DNA from: Limnochorda sp. L945t
GTDB lineage: Bacteria; Bacillota; Limnochordia; Limnochordales; Geochordaceae
Assembly (NCBI RefSeq): GCF_035593305.1
Contig: NZ_CP141615.1
Location: 1,922,001 to 1,986,000, forward strand
Reading direction: 5' to 3'
Length of the DNA: 64,000 bases
Shown here: one piece after another, positions 1-9,777 of the stretch
Layout: every line of letters starts with the position of its first letter
Numbering within the stretch: the first letter of the stretch is position 1
The notes under the pieces: model-generated
The model's database searches: none
Told to the model about the DNA's origin: nothing
Seen by the model: the letters and a program-made list of their open reading frames with translations, nothing else
Position numbers and translations under genes: made by a program

Positions 1-96
1 CCTCTTGGGGTGGACTTCCTCGACCGGCCTCGGCCCGCCGACCCTGAAGGGCGGTTGCTTGAAGCCCTCCTTCAAGAGAGGGCGGAAGCGCGATGA
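1..96 (+). CDS. Antitoxin C-terminal fragment (VapB-like), 5' end outside window
   Basis: Frame 1 reads open from the window edge and ends in TGA at 94-96. The last residues (DPEGRLLEALLQERAEAR) are the charged helical tail common in antitoxins that sit before PIN toxins. The stop overlaps the ATG of the next gene (ATGA at 93-96), the usual coupling of vapB and vapC. Only about 31 residues are visible, so the DNA-binding family cannot be named. The call rests mainly on the toxin-like start immediately downstream. Confidence 0.45.
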   Translation, partial: PLGVDFLDRPRPADPEGRLLEALLQERAEAR

Positions 97-272
97 GGTT
101 CTGGGACAGTTCTGGTCTGGCGTTGCTGCTTACCGACCAACCCGCCTCGCAGCAGGCCAAGGAGCTTTTTCGAGCAGACCCTGCGATGGTCGTCTGGTGG
201 GGCAGCACGGTGGAGTGCCGGCCCTACCCGTCCCCCCGGTCTCTCCCTTCCAGCACGAAGGGGCACCCGTGA
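93..272 (+). pseudogene. Truncated PIN-domain (VapC-type) toxin
   Basis: The 59-codon frame starts MRFWDSSGLALLLTDQPAS and continues to a WWGSTVEC segment. This matches the first third of PIN-domain toxins: the DSS/DSSALV strand carrying the first acidic metal ligand (D5), then the strand and helix with VVWWGTxVEC. PIN toxins are usually 120-150 residues; here homology stops after VEC and a stop follows at 270-272, so the later acidic residues are missing and the nuclease should be dead. It overlaps the antitoxin tail by 4 bases. With the scraps next to it, it belongs to a decaying island beside tRNA-Leu. Confidence 0.55.
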
Positions 273-404
273 GCCCCGACGGCCGTCAAGGCGCGCCCAC
301 CGAAGCAATCGTCCAAACTCCCTTTCGATCGGTTCCTCCTGGGCATGCAGGCGGTCGAAGATGGCCTTGTCTTTGTCTTGGCCTCGATCCCCGCCTTTGC
401 GCAT
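264..404 (-). pseudogene. DUF4268-like fragment
   Basis: The minus strand encodes a short stretch containing FDRLHAQEEPIEREFG followed by RWARLDGRRGSRV. This resembles the DUF4268 pattern (helix with E-IE--FG, then L-W-RLD-KRASRI) found at the C-terminus of DNA-associated defence or nuclease-like proteins. There is no sensible start and homology ends within about 50 residues. I read it as a scrap of a lost gene that overlaps the end of the toxin remnant by a few bases. The family assignment is from memory of the motif only. Confidence 0.3.
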
Positions 405-469
405 CCGCACCTGACGGAGCTCAGTGCGCCGCACCCCGCCCGGCGGTCGAGGAAAAGTGCCCCGAGGTG

Positions 470-936
470 GTGGACGCTGCCCAAACCCGCAAGCGGCTCC
501 AGGGAGCCAAAGGTACCCGCTGGCAGCTCATCCTATGGACGTATCTGGCTGGTGGCCTGAAGCGGTCGGAGCTGCTCGGGTAACAGCGGCAGGACGTGGA
601 CTTCGAGCGGGGCCTCCTGCGGTTGCGCTGCCAGGCCCTGTGCCAAAAGGCCCGGAGCGCGGTGCTTTGCTCGAGGACTTAAGGACCGAGCGCAGCCGGC
701 GGGAGGTACGGATCCCGCCTGACCTGCTTACAAGCCCGATGATCTACCACGTCTCGAGCAGGGAAGCCAGGGGCCGGAGAGATTCGCCGTCCCCCCCCCC
801 CAACACCGTCGCCGATCTCATGGGTCACTCGGACGTGAAGATCACCGCGCACTACTACGCGAAGACGACGGACGTCCAAAAGGAGAAGGCCCGCCAGACC
901 CTGCAACGGCTCGTGGGGCGGACCCAGGCCGGAGCC
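470..936 (+). pseudogene. Degenerate tyrosine recombinase/integrase
   Basis: Pieces of a phage-type integrase catalytic domain can be followed across two frames. The first frame gives GTRWQLILWTYLAGGLKRSELLG, a stop at 581-583, then QDVDFERGLLRLR and a second stop near 710. Another frame continues with TERSRREVRIPP and ends TVADLMGHSDVKITAHYYAK. The box I arginine (normally GLRRGEL) reads GLKRSEL, the HxLRH box is lost in an unrelated stretch near 740-800, and only the GHS...Y box with the tyrosine remains. With an internal stop, a frameshift and missing residues it cannot be active. It ends 14 bases from the 3' end of tRNA-Leu, where such integrases commonly insert. Confidence 0.7.
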
Positions 937-949
937 CACCTCGATTTGG

Positions 950-1038
950 TGGTGCCCGGGCCGGGATTTGAACCCGGATAGGGTGTTACCCCTACACGCC
1001 CCTCAAACGTGCGCGTCTGCCAATTCCGCCACCCGGGC
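950..1038 (-). tRNA. tRNA-Leu (anticodon GAG)
   Basis: The reverse complement folds as a class II tRNA. Acceptor GCCCGGG (1032-1038) pairs with CCCGGGC near 954-960, with discriminator A and an encoded CCA at 950-952. The D-arm GGCAGAC, an anticodon stem-loop with loop TTGAGGG (anticodon GAG), a long variable arm and the T-arm GGGTTCAAATCCC are all visible. The 89-base length fits leucine tRNA. A broken integrase lies just beyond its 3' end, suggesting past use as an attachment site. Confidence 0.93.
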
Positions 1039-1061
1039 ACGCCTCGATGGGTGACGCCCCG

Positions 1062-1091
1062 ATTATAGAGGCGGGCGCCGCCGTGCGTCAA
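1062..1091 (-). promoter_or_regulatory. Promoter of tRNA-Leu
   Basis: On the minus strand, TTGACG (1086-1091) and a perfect TATAAT (1062-1067) are separated by 18 bases. Transcription should start near 1055, about 17 bases before the mature tRNA 5' end at 1038. This is one of the best housekeeping sigma promoters in the window. Confidence 0.85.
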
Positions 1092-1194
1092 GCGAAGGGG
1101 CGCAGCGTGAGACTGTTGCCGAAAGGCGGCGCGGTGAGCGTCTGGACGACGCGGGGGATGCGGGCCCCCTATCGCCGCACCATCCCCGGGCGAC

Positions 1195-1548
1195 TCACTT
1201 CGGGCCCTGGAACTGCTCCACCGCCGCCATCGCCATGGACCCGTACACGACCGAGGGCCCGCCGCCCATCATGACGGCCACCCCCACGGTCTCGGCGATC
1301 TCCTCCCGGGACGCGCCGTGCTGCAGGGCGTCATGGACATGGCAGGCGATGCAGCCCTCGCAATGCACCGCGATGGCGATGCCCAGGGCAATGAGCTCCT
1401 TCATCTTGGGCGATAGGGCCCCCTCTCGCACGGCTGCGTCGTGCAGGGCCTGAAACCCCTGCATGGTGCCGGGGACCGCCCGTCCGAGCTCGCCCATCCT
1501 GCGCAAGACGTCGTTGCGGAGCTGGGGGTACGCCTGAGAGTCGCTCAC
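1195..1548 (-). CDS. Carboxymuconolactone decarboxylase/AhpD-like protein
   Basis: A 117-residue protein of the CMD/AhpD family, small helical proteins that use a redox-active CxxC with a nearby histidine. The motif reads HCEGCIACHVHDAL, which keeps the Cys pair of CxxC plus the following His of the AhpD signature. It therefore probably acts in peroxide or alkylhydroperoxide reduction rather than aromatic ring breakdown. The frame opens further upstream, but I prefer the GTG at 1546-1548: AGGAGG lies 10 bases before it, and the region upstream carries a regulatory palindrome (1600-1621). Substrate and partner are unknown. Confidence 0.8.
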   Translation of the reverse strand: MSDSQAYPQLRNDVLRRMGELGRAVPGTMQGFQALHDAAVREGALSPKMKELIALGIAIAVHCEGCIACHVHDALQHGASREEIAETVGVAVMMGGGPSVVYGSMAMAAVEQFQGPK

Positions 1549-1599
1549 GATGACCGGACCTCCTCGCCGTCCGTCCCAGGCGTTCCACCCGGCGACGGC

Positions 1600-1621
1600 A
1601 ATTGTGATGCGTTTCACGATT
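1600..1621. promoter_or_regulatory. CRP/FNR-family operator candidate
   Basis: A 22-base near-palindrome, AATTGTGA-N6-TCACGATT, has 8-base arms with one mismatch. It fits the TGTGA-N6-TCACA consensus at 9 of 10 positions. It sits 52-73 bases upstream of the CMD/AhpD-like start, in a 254-base gap. A related motif lies in front of the Fur/PerR gene (23850-23869). Confidence 0.45.
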
Positions 1622-1802
1622 TCGCCGGGGCACCGGTCATCCCCTGCCTGCGCTCACCGGCTGCCGGTATTGTTCCGCAGCGGGCCCAGTCCGGTGACGG
1701 GAGCCAAGGGGGAGGGCCATGACCACCACCGCCGTCCCGCTGGCCCCAGCCCGGAGACTCCCGGCGCGCCGGGCGCCGCCTCGCTCCTGCTAGTCGCGAC
1801 GA

Positions 1803-3089
1803 CTAACCGGCTGCTCGCAGGGCCTGATCGAAGTCCTCCCAGATGTCCTCCATGTCCTCGGCACCCACCGAGACCCGGATCAGCGTGTCGACGATGCCGA
1901 GGCGCAGGCGCTGCTCCGGCGGCATGGCCCGGTGAGACGAAGAGGCCGGATGCGAGATGGTGGTACCTACCTCGCCCAGGCTGGGCACGAGCCGCACCAG
2001 CTTCAGCGCGCGCACGAACCGTGCGACGGCAGGCGAGACCCCTTCGACGGTTGGAGGAGCGGCGCCACCCGACGCCGGGTCGGCCAGTCCGGTGCGCTCC
2101 CGGATGACAAACGATACCATCGCGCCAAACCCGCCGCCCAGCATCCGGGGCGCAGGCCCGCCCGCCGGCTCGAGTCCGGGATAGTAGACCCTTTCGACGT
2201 TGGGGTGGCTTGCCAGGCGCCGCGCCAGTGCCACAGCGTTTTCGCTCTGCCGGCGGATTCGCAACGCGAGGGTCATGAGACCCCGCAGGGCCAGCCAGGC
2301 GACGAACGGGGCAGCCGCCGCCCCCAGGACCATGCCCCGCCGCCGCACCTGGGTCACCAGCTCCGCCGAACCCGCCACGACGCCCAGGGTGACGTCGGCG
2401 TGCCCGCCCAAGAACTTGGTGGCGCTCTCCACCACCAGGTCGGCGCCCAGCTCCAGCGGCCTGCACAGCACCGGCGAGGCGAAAGTGTTGTCCACCACCA
2501 GGCGGCACCCGCCATGGCGGCGCGCGAGTTGGGCCAGCGCCGGCAGATCGGCTACCTTCAGCGTGGGATTGCTGATGGTCTCGACGTACAGCACCCGGGT
2601 CTCGGGACGCAGAGCAGCACGTACGGCCTCGAGGTCGCCGGCGTCCACCTGCGTGAAGCGCACCCCGAAGCGCGCCAGCTCCTGCGTCACCGCCCGGTAT
2701 GTGCCGCCGTACACCTCCGCGGCGACCGCCACGTGGTCGCCCGGGGCCAGCAGGCTCCAGAGCGTGGTGAAGATGGCGCCCATGCCCGAGGCGGCCGCCC
2801 ACGCATCCTCGGCTCCCTCCAGGTCGGCCACCGCCCGCTCCAGGGTCGCCACGGTGGGGTTGGCCTCGCGGCTGTAGGAGAAGTTGCGGGGAGGCCCCGA
2901 GCCCTGTTCGGCCTCGACCTCCGCCATGCGTTCGAGGCTTTCGAATTCGAACACCGACGTTTGGAAGATGGGCGGCGCCACCGGTCGTTCGATGACCACC
3001 GGCCGCCTGCGGCCGGCCTGGGCCGACAGCGTGTCGAGCCGGTAGCCGGGCAGGCGAGCATCTCCGCGGTCGGTGCCTTCAAGACCCAT
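1803..3089 (-). CDS. PLP-dependent trans-sulfuration enzyme (cystathionine gamma-synthase/lyase family)
   Basis: A 428-residue member of the Cys/Met metabolism PLP enzymes (fold type I). These act at the gamma or beta carbon of homoserine esters, cystathionine or methionine in the cytosol. Visible features are the substrate-side segment NFSYSREANPT (usual YSRxxNPT), the phosphate-binding SGMGAI, VDNTFASPV with the pyridine-nitrogen aspartate (about D200), and the lysine in VESATKFLGGHADV (about K225) that forms the Schiff base. The lysine context reads SATK-F-GGH instead of the common SATKYLNGH. I chose ATG 3087-3089, which has AAGGTGA 5 bases upstream; a GTG at 3098 would overlap the preceding GNAT stop. 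Synthase, lyase or methionine gamma-lyase activity cannot be told apart. A short hairpin (TAGTCG-CGA-CGACTA) covers its stop codon. Confidence 0.85.
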   Translation of the reverse strand: MGLEGTDRGDARLPGYRLDTLSAQAGRRRPVVIERPVAPPIFQTSVFEFESLERMAEVEAEQGSGPPRNFSYSREANPTVATLERAVADLEGAEDAWAAASGMGAIFTTLWSLLAPGDHVAVAAEVYGGTYRAVTQELARFGVRFTQVDAGDLEAVRAALRPETRVLYVETISNPTLKVADLPALAQLARRHGGCRLVVDNTFASPVLCRPLELGADLVVESATKFLGGHADVTLGVVAGSAELVTQVRRRGMVLGAAAAPFVAWLALRGLMTLALRIRRQSENAVALARRLASHPNVERVYYPGLEPAGGPAPRMLGGGFGAMVSFVIRERTGLADPASGGAAPPTVEGVSPAVARFVRALKLVRLVPSLGEVGTTISHPASSSHRAMPPEQRLRLGIVDTLIRVSVGAEDMEDIWEDFDQALRAAG

Positions 3090-3094
3090 GCGTC

Positions 3095-3994
3095 TCACCT
3101 TTCTCTCTCCAGAACGTAGAAGTTGCGCCCGCCGGCGCGCATGAAGTCGACGACGGCGTAGCCCTTGGAGAAATAACCGGTGAAGAGCTCACGTGCGTGC
3201 AGACGCCACTCCATGGCCAGCGCCGGATCGCTGCGAAGCAGCCGAGAGAAGTCGTCGGGGATCTGGACGGCGACGCGGGGCCCCTCGGGTGCGGGGGTGA
3301 CGGCGACGGGACGCTCCCCCTGGGGCAGGTTGGCCAGCGGCGGCTCGGCCAACCGCGCGTTGGCCTCTGCCCCGTCATCCCCTCGGCCGGCACCCGAAGC
3401 ACCGGAGCCGGCTCCCGAACCGGGCCGCAGGCAGCCGGCCTCGCCCCGTGCCCCCTCCAGGCGCTTCACCGCGGCCTCGACGCGTGGGCTCGTCAGAGCC
3501 CACTCCGCCAGGAACCGGTCGGTGGGCACCCCGGCGTTGACGCCGCTCAGCGGGCCGTAGCAGTCGGGCAGGTAGGTGCGCACCACGCAGCCGAGCTTGC
3601 GCACGTTGAAGGAGGCGTTGAGGCCCAGCAGCGGGTCGTAGGTCCACACGACGCGGTCGATGCCCCGGGCCAGGCACCACGCTCGCTGGAACAGCTTCAG
3701 CCGCACCGCCAGCCCCGTGCCCCGGTACTCGGGCAGCACCGCGAGCATGTGGGAGTGCTGGAGCTTCGGGTCGGCCGTGGGAAAGCCGAAGACGAACCCC
3801 ACCACCCTCCCGCCCTCGAAGGCCCCGGCCGCCAGCCCGCCTTCGCGGGCGATGGCGATCATGGTGGCCGCGGGTACGACGTCGATGTCGTCCATGCCCC
3901 ACGCAGCCTGCTGGACGGCCTCCGTCTGTTTGAACTCCGGGGGGCTCGCGAGCTCTCGGACGGTGAAGCGCTGCAGCGTCAACTGGGCTCCCAT
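3095..3994 (-). CDS. GNAT-family N-acyltransferase (COG3375-like)
   Basis: A 299-residue GNAT-type acyltransferase. The acyl-CoA pyrophosphate loop reads LPEYRGTGLAVRL (RGxG-A pattern), preceded by the beta-4 strand LQHSHMLAV. The remaining segments (LNASFNVRKLGC, RTYLPDCYGPLSG and the late FSKGYAVVDF) match long COG3375 proteins rather than the usual 150-residue GNATs. A Gly/Ala/Arg-rich linker spans about residues 185-230. Relatives in Deinococcus and Geobacillus lie beside N-acylamino-acid racemases and may succinylate D-amino acids; no such racemase is visible here, so the substrate is open. Start ATG has GGGAGGAG 6 bases upstream. The stop lies directly before the PLP enzyme, suggesting co-transcription. 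Confidence 0.75.
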   Translation of the reverse strand: MGAQLTLQRFTVRELASPPEFKQTEAVQQAAWGMDDIDVVPAATMIAIAREGGLAAGAFEGGRVVGFVFGFPTADPKLQHSHMLAVLPEYRGTGLAVRLKLFQRAWCLARGIDRVVWTYDPLLGLNASFNVRKLGCVVRTYLPDCYGPLSGVNAGVPTDRFLAEWALTSPRVEAAVKRLEGARGEAGCLRPGSGAGSGASGAGRGDDGAEANARLAEPPLANLPQGERPVAVTPAPEGPRVAVQIPDDFSRLLRSDPALAMEWRLHARELFTGYFSKGYAVVDFMRAGGRNFYVLERER

Positions 3995-4138
3995 CGAACG
4001 CTCCTCCCCGCCTCACTCCGAGGTCTCCGGCGGTTTCACGGGGTCACGGCCTCGACGCTCACCACGATGCGCCGGCGAAAGGCGACCTGGCCCAGAGGCC
4101 CCGAGAGGCCGACACAGGAAGTTCGGCCCGGTCGATGC

Positions 4139-4597
4139 CTACAACCCGGCCCACGCCACGAGGGCCCACAGGCCCAAGGCCATGAGCAGAGAAAGCGCGC
4201 TCGCCGCCACCGAGAGAGCATGCAGCCGGCCGAACTCCGGCGGTAAGGGAGCGCCGCCCTCGGCTTCGCCGGCCTGCGCCCGAAGGGCGTGAATGCGCGG
4301 CTGCAACAACAGCGCCCCTACCAGGTCGAGGGCGAGCATCGCCAGCACCAGGACGAGCGCCATGGTCGCCCTGGGCCGCCGGGCGGCAAGCCGCCACGAG
4401 GCGAGGACCGCCAGGGCCACCGCCGTGGCCACGGCCGTCCGGTAGTAACCCGGGAAGATCACCTCGACCACCTGCCCGGCCTGCGGGCGGGGAAACCGGG
4501 CAAAGATGGCCGGCGTCGCGCTGCCTCCGAAATAGAGGGCCGTCCCGGTCCACCAGGCGAGAGCCACGAGGTACAGGAAGTCCCGTATGGCCGCCAC
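4139..4597 (-). CDS. DUF4149-type small membrane protein
   Basis: A 152-residue integral membrane protein with four hydrophobic segments: the N-terminal helix after MAAIRDFLY, one near 55-70, one near 80-97 and one at the C-terminus. The signature WTGTALYFGGSATPAIFARFP and the following GYYRTA are typical of DUF4149/TMEM205-like proteins, whose function is unknown. The GTG start at 4597 is preceded by GGGAGG with a 9-base spacer and lies 13 bases after the stop of the gene upstream, so it probably ends that operon. Confidence 0.7.
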   Translation of the reverse strand: MAAIRDFLYLVALAWWTGTALYFGGSATPAIFARFPRPQAGQVVEVIFPGYYRTAVATAVALAVLASWRLAARRPRATMALVLVLAMLALDLVGALLLQPRIHALRAQAGEAEGGAPLPPEFGRLHALSVAASALSLLMALGLWALVAWAGL

Positions 4598-4610
4598 GGT
4601 CGTCGCCTCC

Positions 4611-6008
4611 CTACTGCCCGTCGATGAAGGCCGCCGTCACCATCGGCACCGTGCGGGGAACCCCGTCGTCCAGGACGATTCGCTGTATCCCCATCCATTC
4701 CCCCACGATCCGGACGGCCGAGCCGACCGCGTAGGTCACGGCGGCGCCGGGCCCCGGGCCGGAAGCGACCAAGCCCGTACCAACCCGGACGAGCGCTCCG
4801 GGCATCCCTGCCGAGGCGGCGTTGCCTGGCTCCTCGACCTGCACCACCATCGTATCGGCCGTACGCGCTACGACCGTACCGGAGAAGCGCACCAGCCGGC
4901 CCCACCGGCGCTCTTGCCCCGCCAGCACCGCAGCAGGCTCGAGCGCCACTGACCGGCTCTCGAAAAGAGCGCGCCACTCGGCCTCTGCCCCTGGTGGCTC
5001 GAAGAGCCGGGCCGAGGGCCGGTCTCCGAGCGCCCGGCGCACCCGATCGAGCAGGGCCGCTGCGCCCACGAGATCGGGATCGAGCTCCAGCGCCCTCTCG
5101 AGCAGCTCCGTCGAGCGCTCCAGGAAATAGGCGTGCCGCCGCTGGCCCTCCTCGTGATGGCGGCGGTCGGCCTCCCGGAGCATTGGCTCGTGCTCCCCCA
5201 CCACGGCCAGCGCCCTGCCGAACAAGGCCGCAGCGGCCAATCGCCGGTCCACCGCTGCCATCTGCGAAGCGGCCCTGCTCGAGCTCGGATCGAGCTCCCA
5301 CGCCGCTTCATAGAGGGTACGCGCCCGCACCAGGTCCCCCACGTCCGGCGCCACCGAAAGGCTCGCCCTGGGACGGTAACGGGCATACCACGCGTCCCCG
5401 TCGACGGCGAGCGCCTTCGCCGCCTCCACCAGGCCGGCCCTGTCCGCGGCCGTCTGCGGAGGCTTGCCCTCCACGAACAGCTGCATCGCCCCGGCGGCCG
5501 CAGGCGAAAAGGGCCGTTCCCAAGGCCCGGGCCCGGGCTGGCCTCCTGCCTGTACCGCCACCGCAGGCGAACCCGGGACGAGAAGCACGACCTCGGAGAG
5601 CGTCCCCGCCCCGGCGGGCCACAGCCCTCTCCACCAGATGGCGGTCTCTGCCAGTCTCCAGAGGTAGTAGGAGGCCACCGCGGGGTGGCGCCGTACGACT
5701 TCGACGTCGATGTCGTCGCCCGGCAATCGCCCGGGCTCCGCGCCCACCGCCTCCATCACGAGCCACAGCCGCCCGCCGAGCCAAAACGGGGTGACGCGGG
5801 TGTCGCCGGGCATTTGCGCCGATAGCAGCGCAGCCAGGGTAAAAGGCGGCTGCGCCCGAGTCTGGGCGCCTGCCCCTCCGCCGCTCCAGGCCCACACCAA
5901 CGCCCCTACCGCCAGGACGACCCGGGCGGCAATCCGCACGCTTCCGACGCTCCCGCCGCTGGCGGGGGAGGCCGGGCGCCTCCTGGATTCAGGCCGGCTG
6001 ATCCCCAT
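4611..6008 (-). CDS. Exported or anchored hypothetical protein with TPR-like middle
   Basis: A protein of about 465 residues that I do not recognise as a whole. It begins with a basic stretch and one hydrophobic segment ([18 protein letters not shown]) followed by AGAQT, which looks like a signal peptide or anchor. A conserved-looking globular part follows ([14 protein letters not shown]). Then come TPR-like helices ([18 protein letters not shown] and [18 protein letters not shown]). The C-terminus is rich in beta strands and resembles an OB-like barrel ([19 protein letters not shown]). The ATG at 6008 overlaps the stop of the YkvA-like gene by 20 bases; a GTG near 5942 is an alternative start. 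It lies between YkvA-like and DUF4149 genes on the same strand. Confidence 0.6.
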   Translation of the reverse strand: MGISRPESRRRPASPASGGSVGSVRIAARVVLAVGALVWAWSGGGAGAQTRAQPPFTLAALLSAQMPGDTRVTPFWLGGRLWLVMEAVGAEPGRLPGDDIDVEVVRRHPAVASYYLWRLAETAIWWRGLWPAGAGTLSEVVLLVPGSPAVAVQAGGQPGPGPWERPFSPAAAGAMQLFVEGKPPQTAADRAGLVEAAKALAVDGDAWYARYRPRASLSVAPDVGDLVRARTLYEAAWELDPSSSRAASQMAAVDRRLAAAALFGRALAVVGEHEPMLREADRRHHEEGQRRHAYFLERSTELLERALELDPDLVGAAALLDRVRRALGDRPSARLFEPPGAEAEWRALFESRSVALEPAAVLAGQERRWGRLVRFSGTVVARTADTMVVQVEEPGNAASAGMPGALVRVGTGLVASGPGPGAAVTYAVGSAVRIVGEWMGIQRIVLDDGVPRTVPMVTAAFIDGQ

Positions 6009-6543
6009 CGTCTCGCTCGACCCTGCCTCCGCCCCCGGCCCCACGGGTGGAGGGTTCATAGGCCGCAAGCTCTCGCAGCAGGGCGGGCAGCCCCACCCAA
6101 AGCACCAGCAAGTCGTCGAGCCAGCCCACGCCGGGGATCAGCACGGAGGGGAGCAGGTCCACGGGGATGATCACGTACAGGAGCCCTGCGAAGATCAGGG
6201 TCTTCTTCCAGGAGGCCACACCGGGGTCGTGCAGGTACCGCCACAACCGCCCCAGGTAGCCCCACCAGGAGATCGGTGCGCTCCCGCCCGCCGAAGCGGT
6301 GCGGCCGTGCCGGGACACATGCCACGGATCCCCATGAGGCGCATCCCATCCTTGCCCCGGCGCGTCCCACGGGCCACTCCGGCTGGCCCTCCTCAGAGCA
6401 CCTACGAACCGGCCCCTCACCGGAGCTCCCTGGCGCCGGCCACGGCCGGCCTCGTCCCCGGCCATCTCGCGAGGAACGGCGCTGCCGCAGTACGGGCAGC
6501 GCTCGGCGAGGAGCACTTCCTGGCCACACGCTGGGCACTTCAT
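5989..6543 (-). CDS. Zinc-ribbon plus DUF1232 (YkvA-like) membrane protein
   Basis: A 184-residue protein starting with a compact zinc ribbon, [10 protein letters not shown] with CPYCGSAV (two CxxC pairs). A charged linker of about 70 residues follows, then a DUF1232/YkvA domain near residues 105-165. That domain shows the family hallmarks: a hydrophobic segment [34 protein letters not shown] with the PxDLLP and G-(L/W)-DD pattern. YkvA domains are widespread but functionally undefined; the zinc ribbon suggests recruitment of a partner. It starts 27 bases after the last ABC ATPase and overlaps the following gene, so it may be read through from the transporter operon. Confidence 0.75.
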   Translation of the reverse strand: MKCPACGQEVLLAERCPYCGSAVPREMAGDEAGRGRRQGAPVRGRFVGALRRASRSGPWDAPGQGWDAPHGDPWHVSRHGRTASAGGSAPISWWGYLGRLWRYLHDPGVASWKKTLIFAGLLYVIIPVDLLPSVLIPGVGWLDDLLVLWVGLPALLRELAAYEPSTRGAGGGGRVERDDGDQPA

Positions 6544-6570
6544 CGCCCAACAGCCGCCCCGGCGGCGCGC

Positions 6571-7643
6571 TCACGCCACGCGCTGGGCGGCCGCCACCTT
6601 CACCTTCTCCGCCAGCCCCCGGGTACGGATGTCACCCGGCTTGGCCAGATGGCAGGCCACGTAGTGATGGTTGCCCAGGTCGACGAACGGCGGCTCCTGC
6701 ACCCGGCAGATCTCCTCCGCCAGCGGGCAGCGCGTGTGGAAGCGGCACCCGCTCGGCGGGTTGACCGGACTCGGCACGTCTCCTTGCAGGATGATGCGCT
6801 CCCTCCGCACCGTGGGATCGGGAATCGGGATGGCGGACATGAGCGCCTGGGTATACGGGTGCAGCGGATCGTCGAACAGCTCGGTCTTGTCGGCCAGCTC
6901 CACGATCTTGCCCAGGTACATGACGGCCACGCGGTTGGAGATGTGCTTCACGACCGACAGGTCGTGGGCGATGAAGAGGTAGGTCAGGCCGAACTCCTTT
7001 TGGAGGTCCTGCAGCAGGTTGATGACCTGCGCCTGGATGGAAACGTCCAGGGCGGAGACCGGCTCGTCGGCCACGATCAGCTTGGGGTTGACGGCCAGGG
7101 CCCTGGCGATCCCGATGCGCTGGCGCTGCCCGCCGCTGAACTCGTGGGGATAGCGCCGGGCGTGCATGGCCGCCAGCCCCACCACTTCCAGGAGCTCCCG
7201 CACCCTCCGCTCCTTGGCGGGGCCTTTGGCGATCCCGTGGATGACCAGAGGCTCCCCGATGATGTCGCCCACGGTCATGCGGGGATTGAGCGAGGCGTAC
7301 GGGTCCTGGAAGATGATCTGCATCTGCCGCCGCAGCCTGCGCATGGGCTCCCGCCCGAGATGGAAGATGTTTTGGCCCTCGAAGTAGACCTCACCCCGCG
7401 TCGGCTCCAGCAGGCGGAGGACCAACCGCCCCGTGGTCGACTTGCCGCACCCCGACTCGCCCACCAGGCCGAGGGTCTCCCCCCGGCGGATGAAGAAGTC
7501 GATCCCGTCAACCGCCTTGACCGCCCCGACCTGCCGGGAGAAGATGATGCCCCGGCTGATCGGGAAGTGCTTCACCAGCCCCTTCACCTCGAGGAGCACG
7601 TCGTCGCGAGCCCCGCCACGGGACTCCTCGCCCGATGCCGTCG

Positions 7644-7647
<4 letters not shown>
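6571..7647 (-). CDS. Oligopeptide/dipeptide ABC transporter ATPase, DppF/OppF type (second pair)
   Basis: A 358-residue cytosolic ATPase. It has Walker [11 protein letters not shown]-loop [16 protein letters not shown], signature [15 protein letters not shown], Walker [13 protein letters not shown] and the H-loop (AHDLSVV). The C-terminal oligopeptide-type extension has the [16 protein letters not shown] cysteine pattern seen in Dpp/Opp ATPases, thought to bind an Fe-S cluster. The open frame extends far upstream, but the real start is probably the TTG at 7645-7647, which overlaps the stop of the upstream ATPase (TTGA) and has GGAGGGGAG upstream. It pairs with the DppD-type ATPase before it; a second D/F pair lies further upstream in the same run. 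Confidence 0.9.
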
Positions 7648-8738
<1,091 letters not shown>

Positions 8739-8757
8739 CTGCCGTCCCCCTCACCGA

Positions 8758-9777
8758 TCATACCTCGTAGCAGGCGACCCATTGGCCCGGTGCTTTCTCC
8801 TCCAGAGGGGGATGATCCTGCCGGGCGCACCGGCCGGTCGCGATCGGGCACCGCTCGTAAAACCGGCAGCGAGGCGGAGGGTCGATGGGCTTGCTCACCC
8901 CGCCCTTGATGGCGATGGTGGCTTTGGGAGCCTCCGGGTCGGGCACGGGCATGGCCGCTACGAGCGCCTTCGTGTAGGGATGCAGGGGCTGCCGGATGAT
9001 CTGCTCGGCCGGCCCGACCTCGACGATCTTCCCCAGGTACATGACGGCGATCCGGTCGCACAGGTACCGGGCCACCGCCAGGTCGTGGGTGATGTAGAGG
9101 TAGGTCATCTGCAGCGATTCTTTGAGCTCGAGCAGTAACTTCATGATCCCCGACCGGATGGAGACGTCCAGCATCGAGGTCGGCTCGTCGGCCACCACGA
9201 ACTTGGGCCGCAAGACGAGCGCCCGGGCGATGGCCACCCTCTGGCGCTGCCCGCCCGATAGCTCGTGCGGGAAGCGAAACTCGAAGGCGGAGGGCGGCGT
9301 CAGCCCCACCCGCTCGAGCTCCTCGGCTACCCGCTGCTCCCGATCGGCCAGCGAACCGATCCCATGGACCGCCAGCGGCTCCGAGACGATGTCGAAGACG
9401 GTCATCCGGGGGTTGAGCGACTCGTAAGGGTCCTGGAAGATCATCTGCGCGTTGCGCCGGAAGCGCTGCAGGTCAGGCCCCTCGATGCGGCCGAGGTCGA
9501 ACCCCCCGACCCGTACCTCCCCCGACGTCGGCGTGGTAGCCCGTACCAGCAGCCGGCCGGTGGTCGTCTTGCCGCACCCGGACTCGCCGACGAGGCCGAA
9601 GACCTCACCGTCCCGGATGCTGAAGCTGACGTCGTCCACCGCGTGCACGAAGTGCTCGGCCTTGCGAAACCAGCCGCTGCGGATCGGGAAGAGTTTGCGC
9701 AGGTGCCTGGCCTCCGCGACGGTCGCCGGCGGCGCTGCCGTGACAGCCCCTCTGGTGGCCCCGATAGCGTCGCTCAT
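8758..9777 (-). CDS. Oligopeptide/dipeptide ABC transporter ATPase, DppF/OppF type (first pair)
   Basis: A 339-residue ATPase with Walker A GESGCGKTT, Q-loop [16 protein letters not shown], signature LSGGQRQRVAIARAL, Walker B FVVADEPTSMLD and H-loop (THDLAVAR). It ends with the oligopeptide-type tail RCRFYERCPIATGRCA. The Walker B helix reads DEPTSMLDVSIRSGIM, slightly different from the DEPVSALD of its paralogue at 6571, so this is an old duplicate rather than a recent one. Its ATG overlaps the stop of the upstream D-type ATPase (ATGA at 9774-9777). Confidence 0.9.
   Translation of the reverse strand: MSDAIGATRGAVTAAPPATVAEARHLRKLFPIRSGWFRKAEHFVHAVDDVSFSIRDGEVFGLVGESGCGKTTTGRLLVRATTPTSGEVRVGGFDLGRIEGPDLQRFRRNAQMIFQDPYESLNPRMTVFDIVSEPLAVHGIGSLADREQRVAEELERVGLTPPSAFEFRFPHELSGGQRQRVAIARALVLRPKFVVADEPTSMLDVSIRSGIMKLLLELKESLQMTYLYITHDLAVARYLCDRIAVMYLGKIVEVGPAEQIIRQPLHPYTKALVAAMPVPDPEAPKATIAIKGGVSKPIDPPPRCRFYERCPIATGRCARQDHPPLEEKAPGQWVACYEV

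Noticed and set aside
5-583. A 192-codon open frame across the left-edge island.
   Set aside because: It has no single-domain homology. It mixes noise with a piece of the broken integrase, while better matches (toxin, DUF4268, integrase) lie in other frames.
1791-1805. TAGTCG-CGA-CGACTA hairpin at the end of the PLP enzyme gene as a terminator.
   Set aside because: The stem is only 6 bp with a 3-base loop, overlaps the stop codon and has no T-tract, so evidence is too weak for a separate entry.
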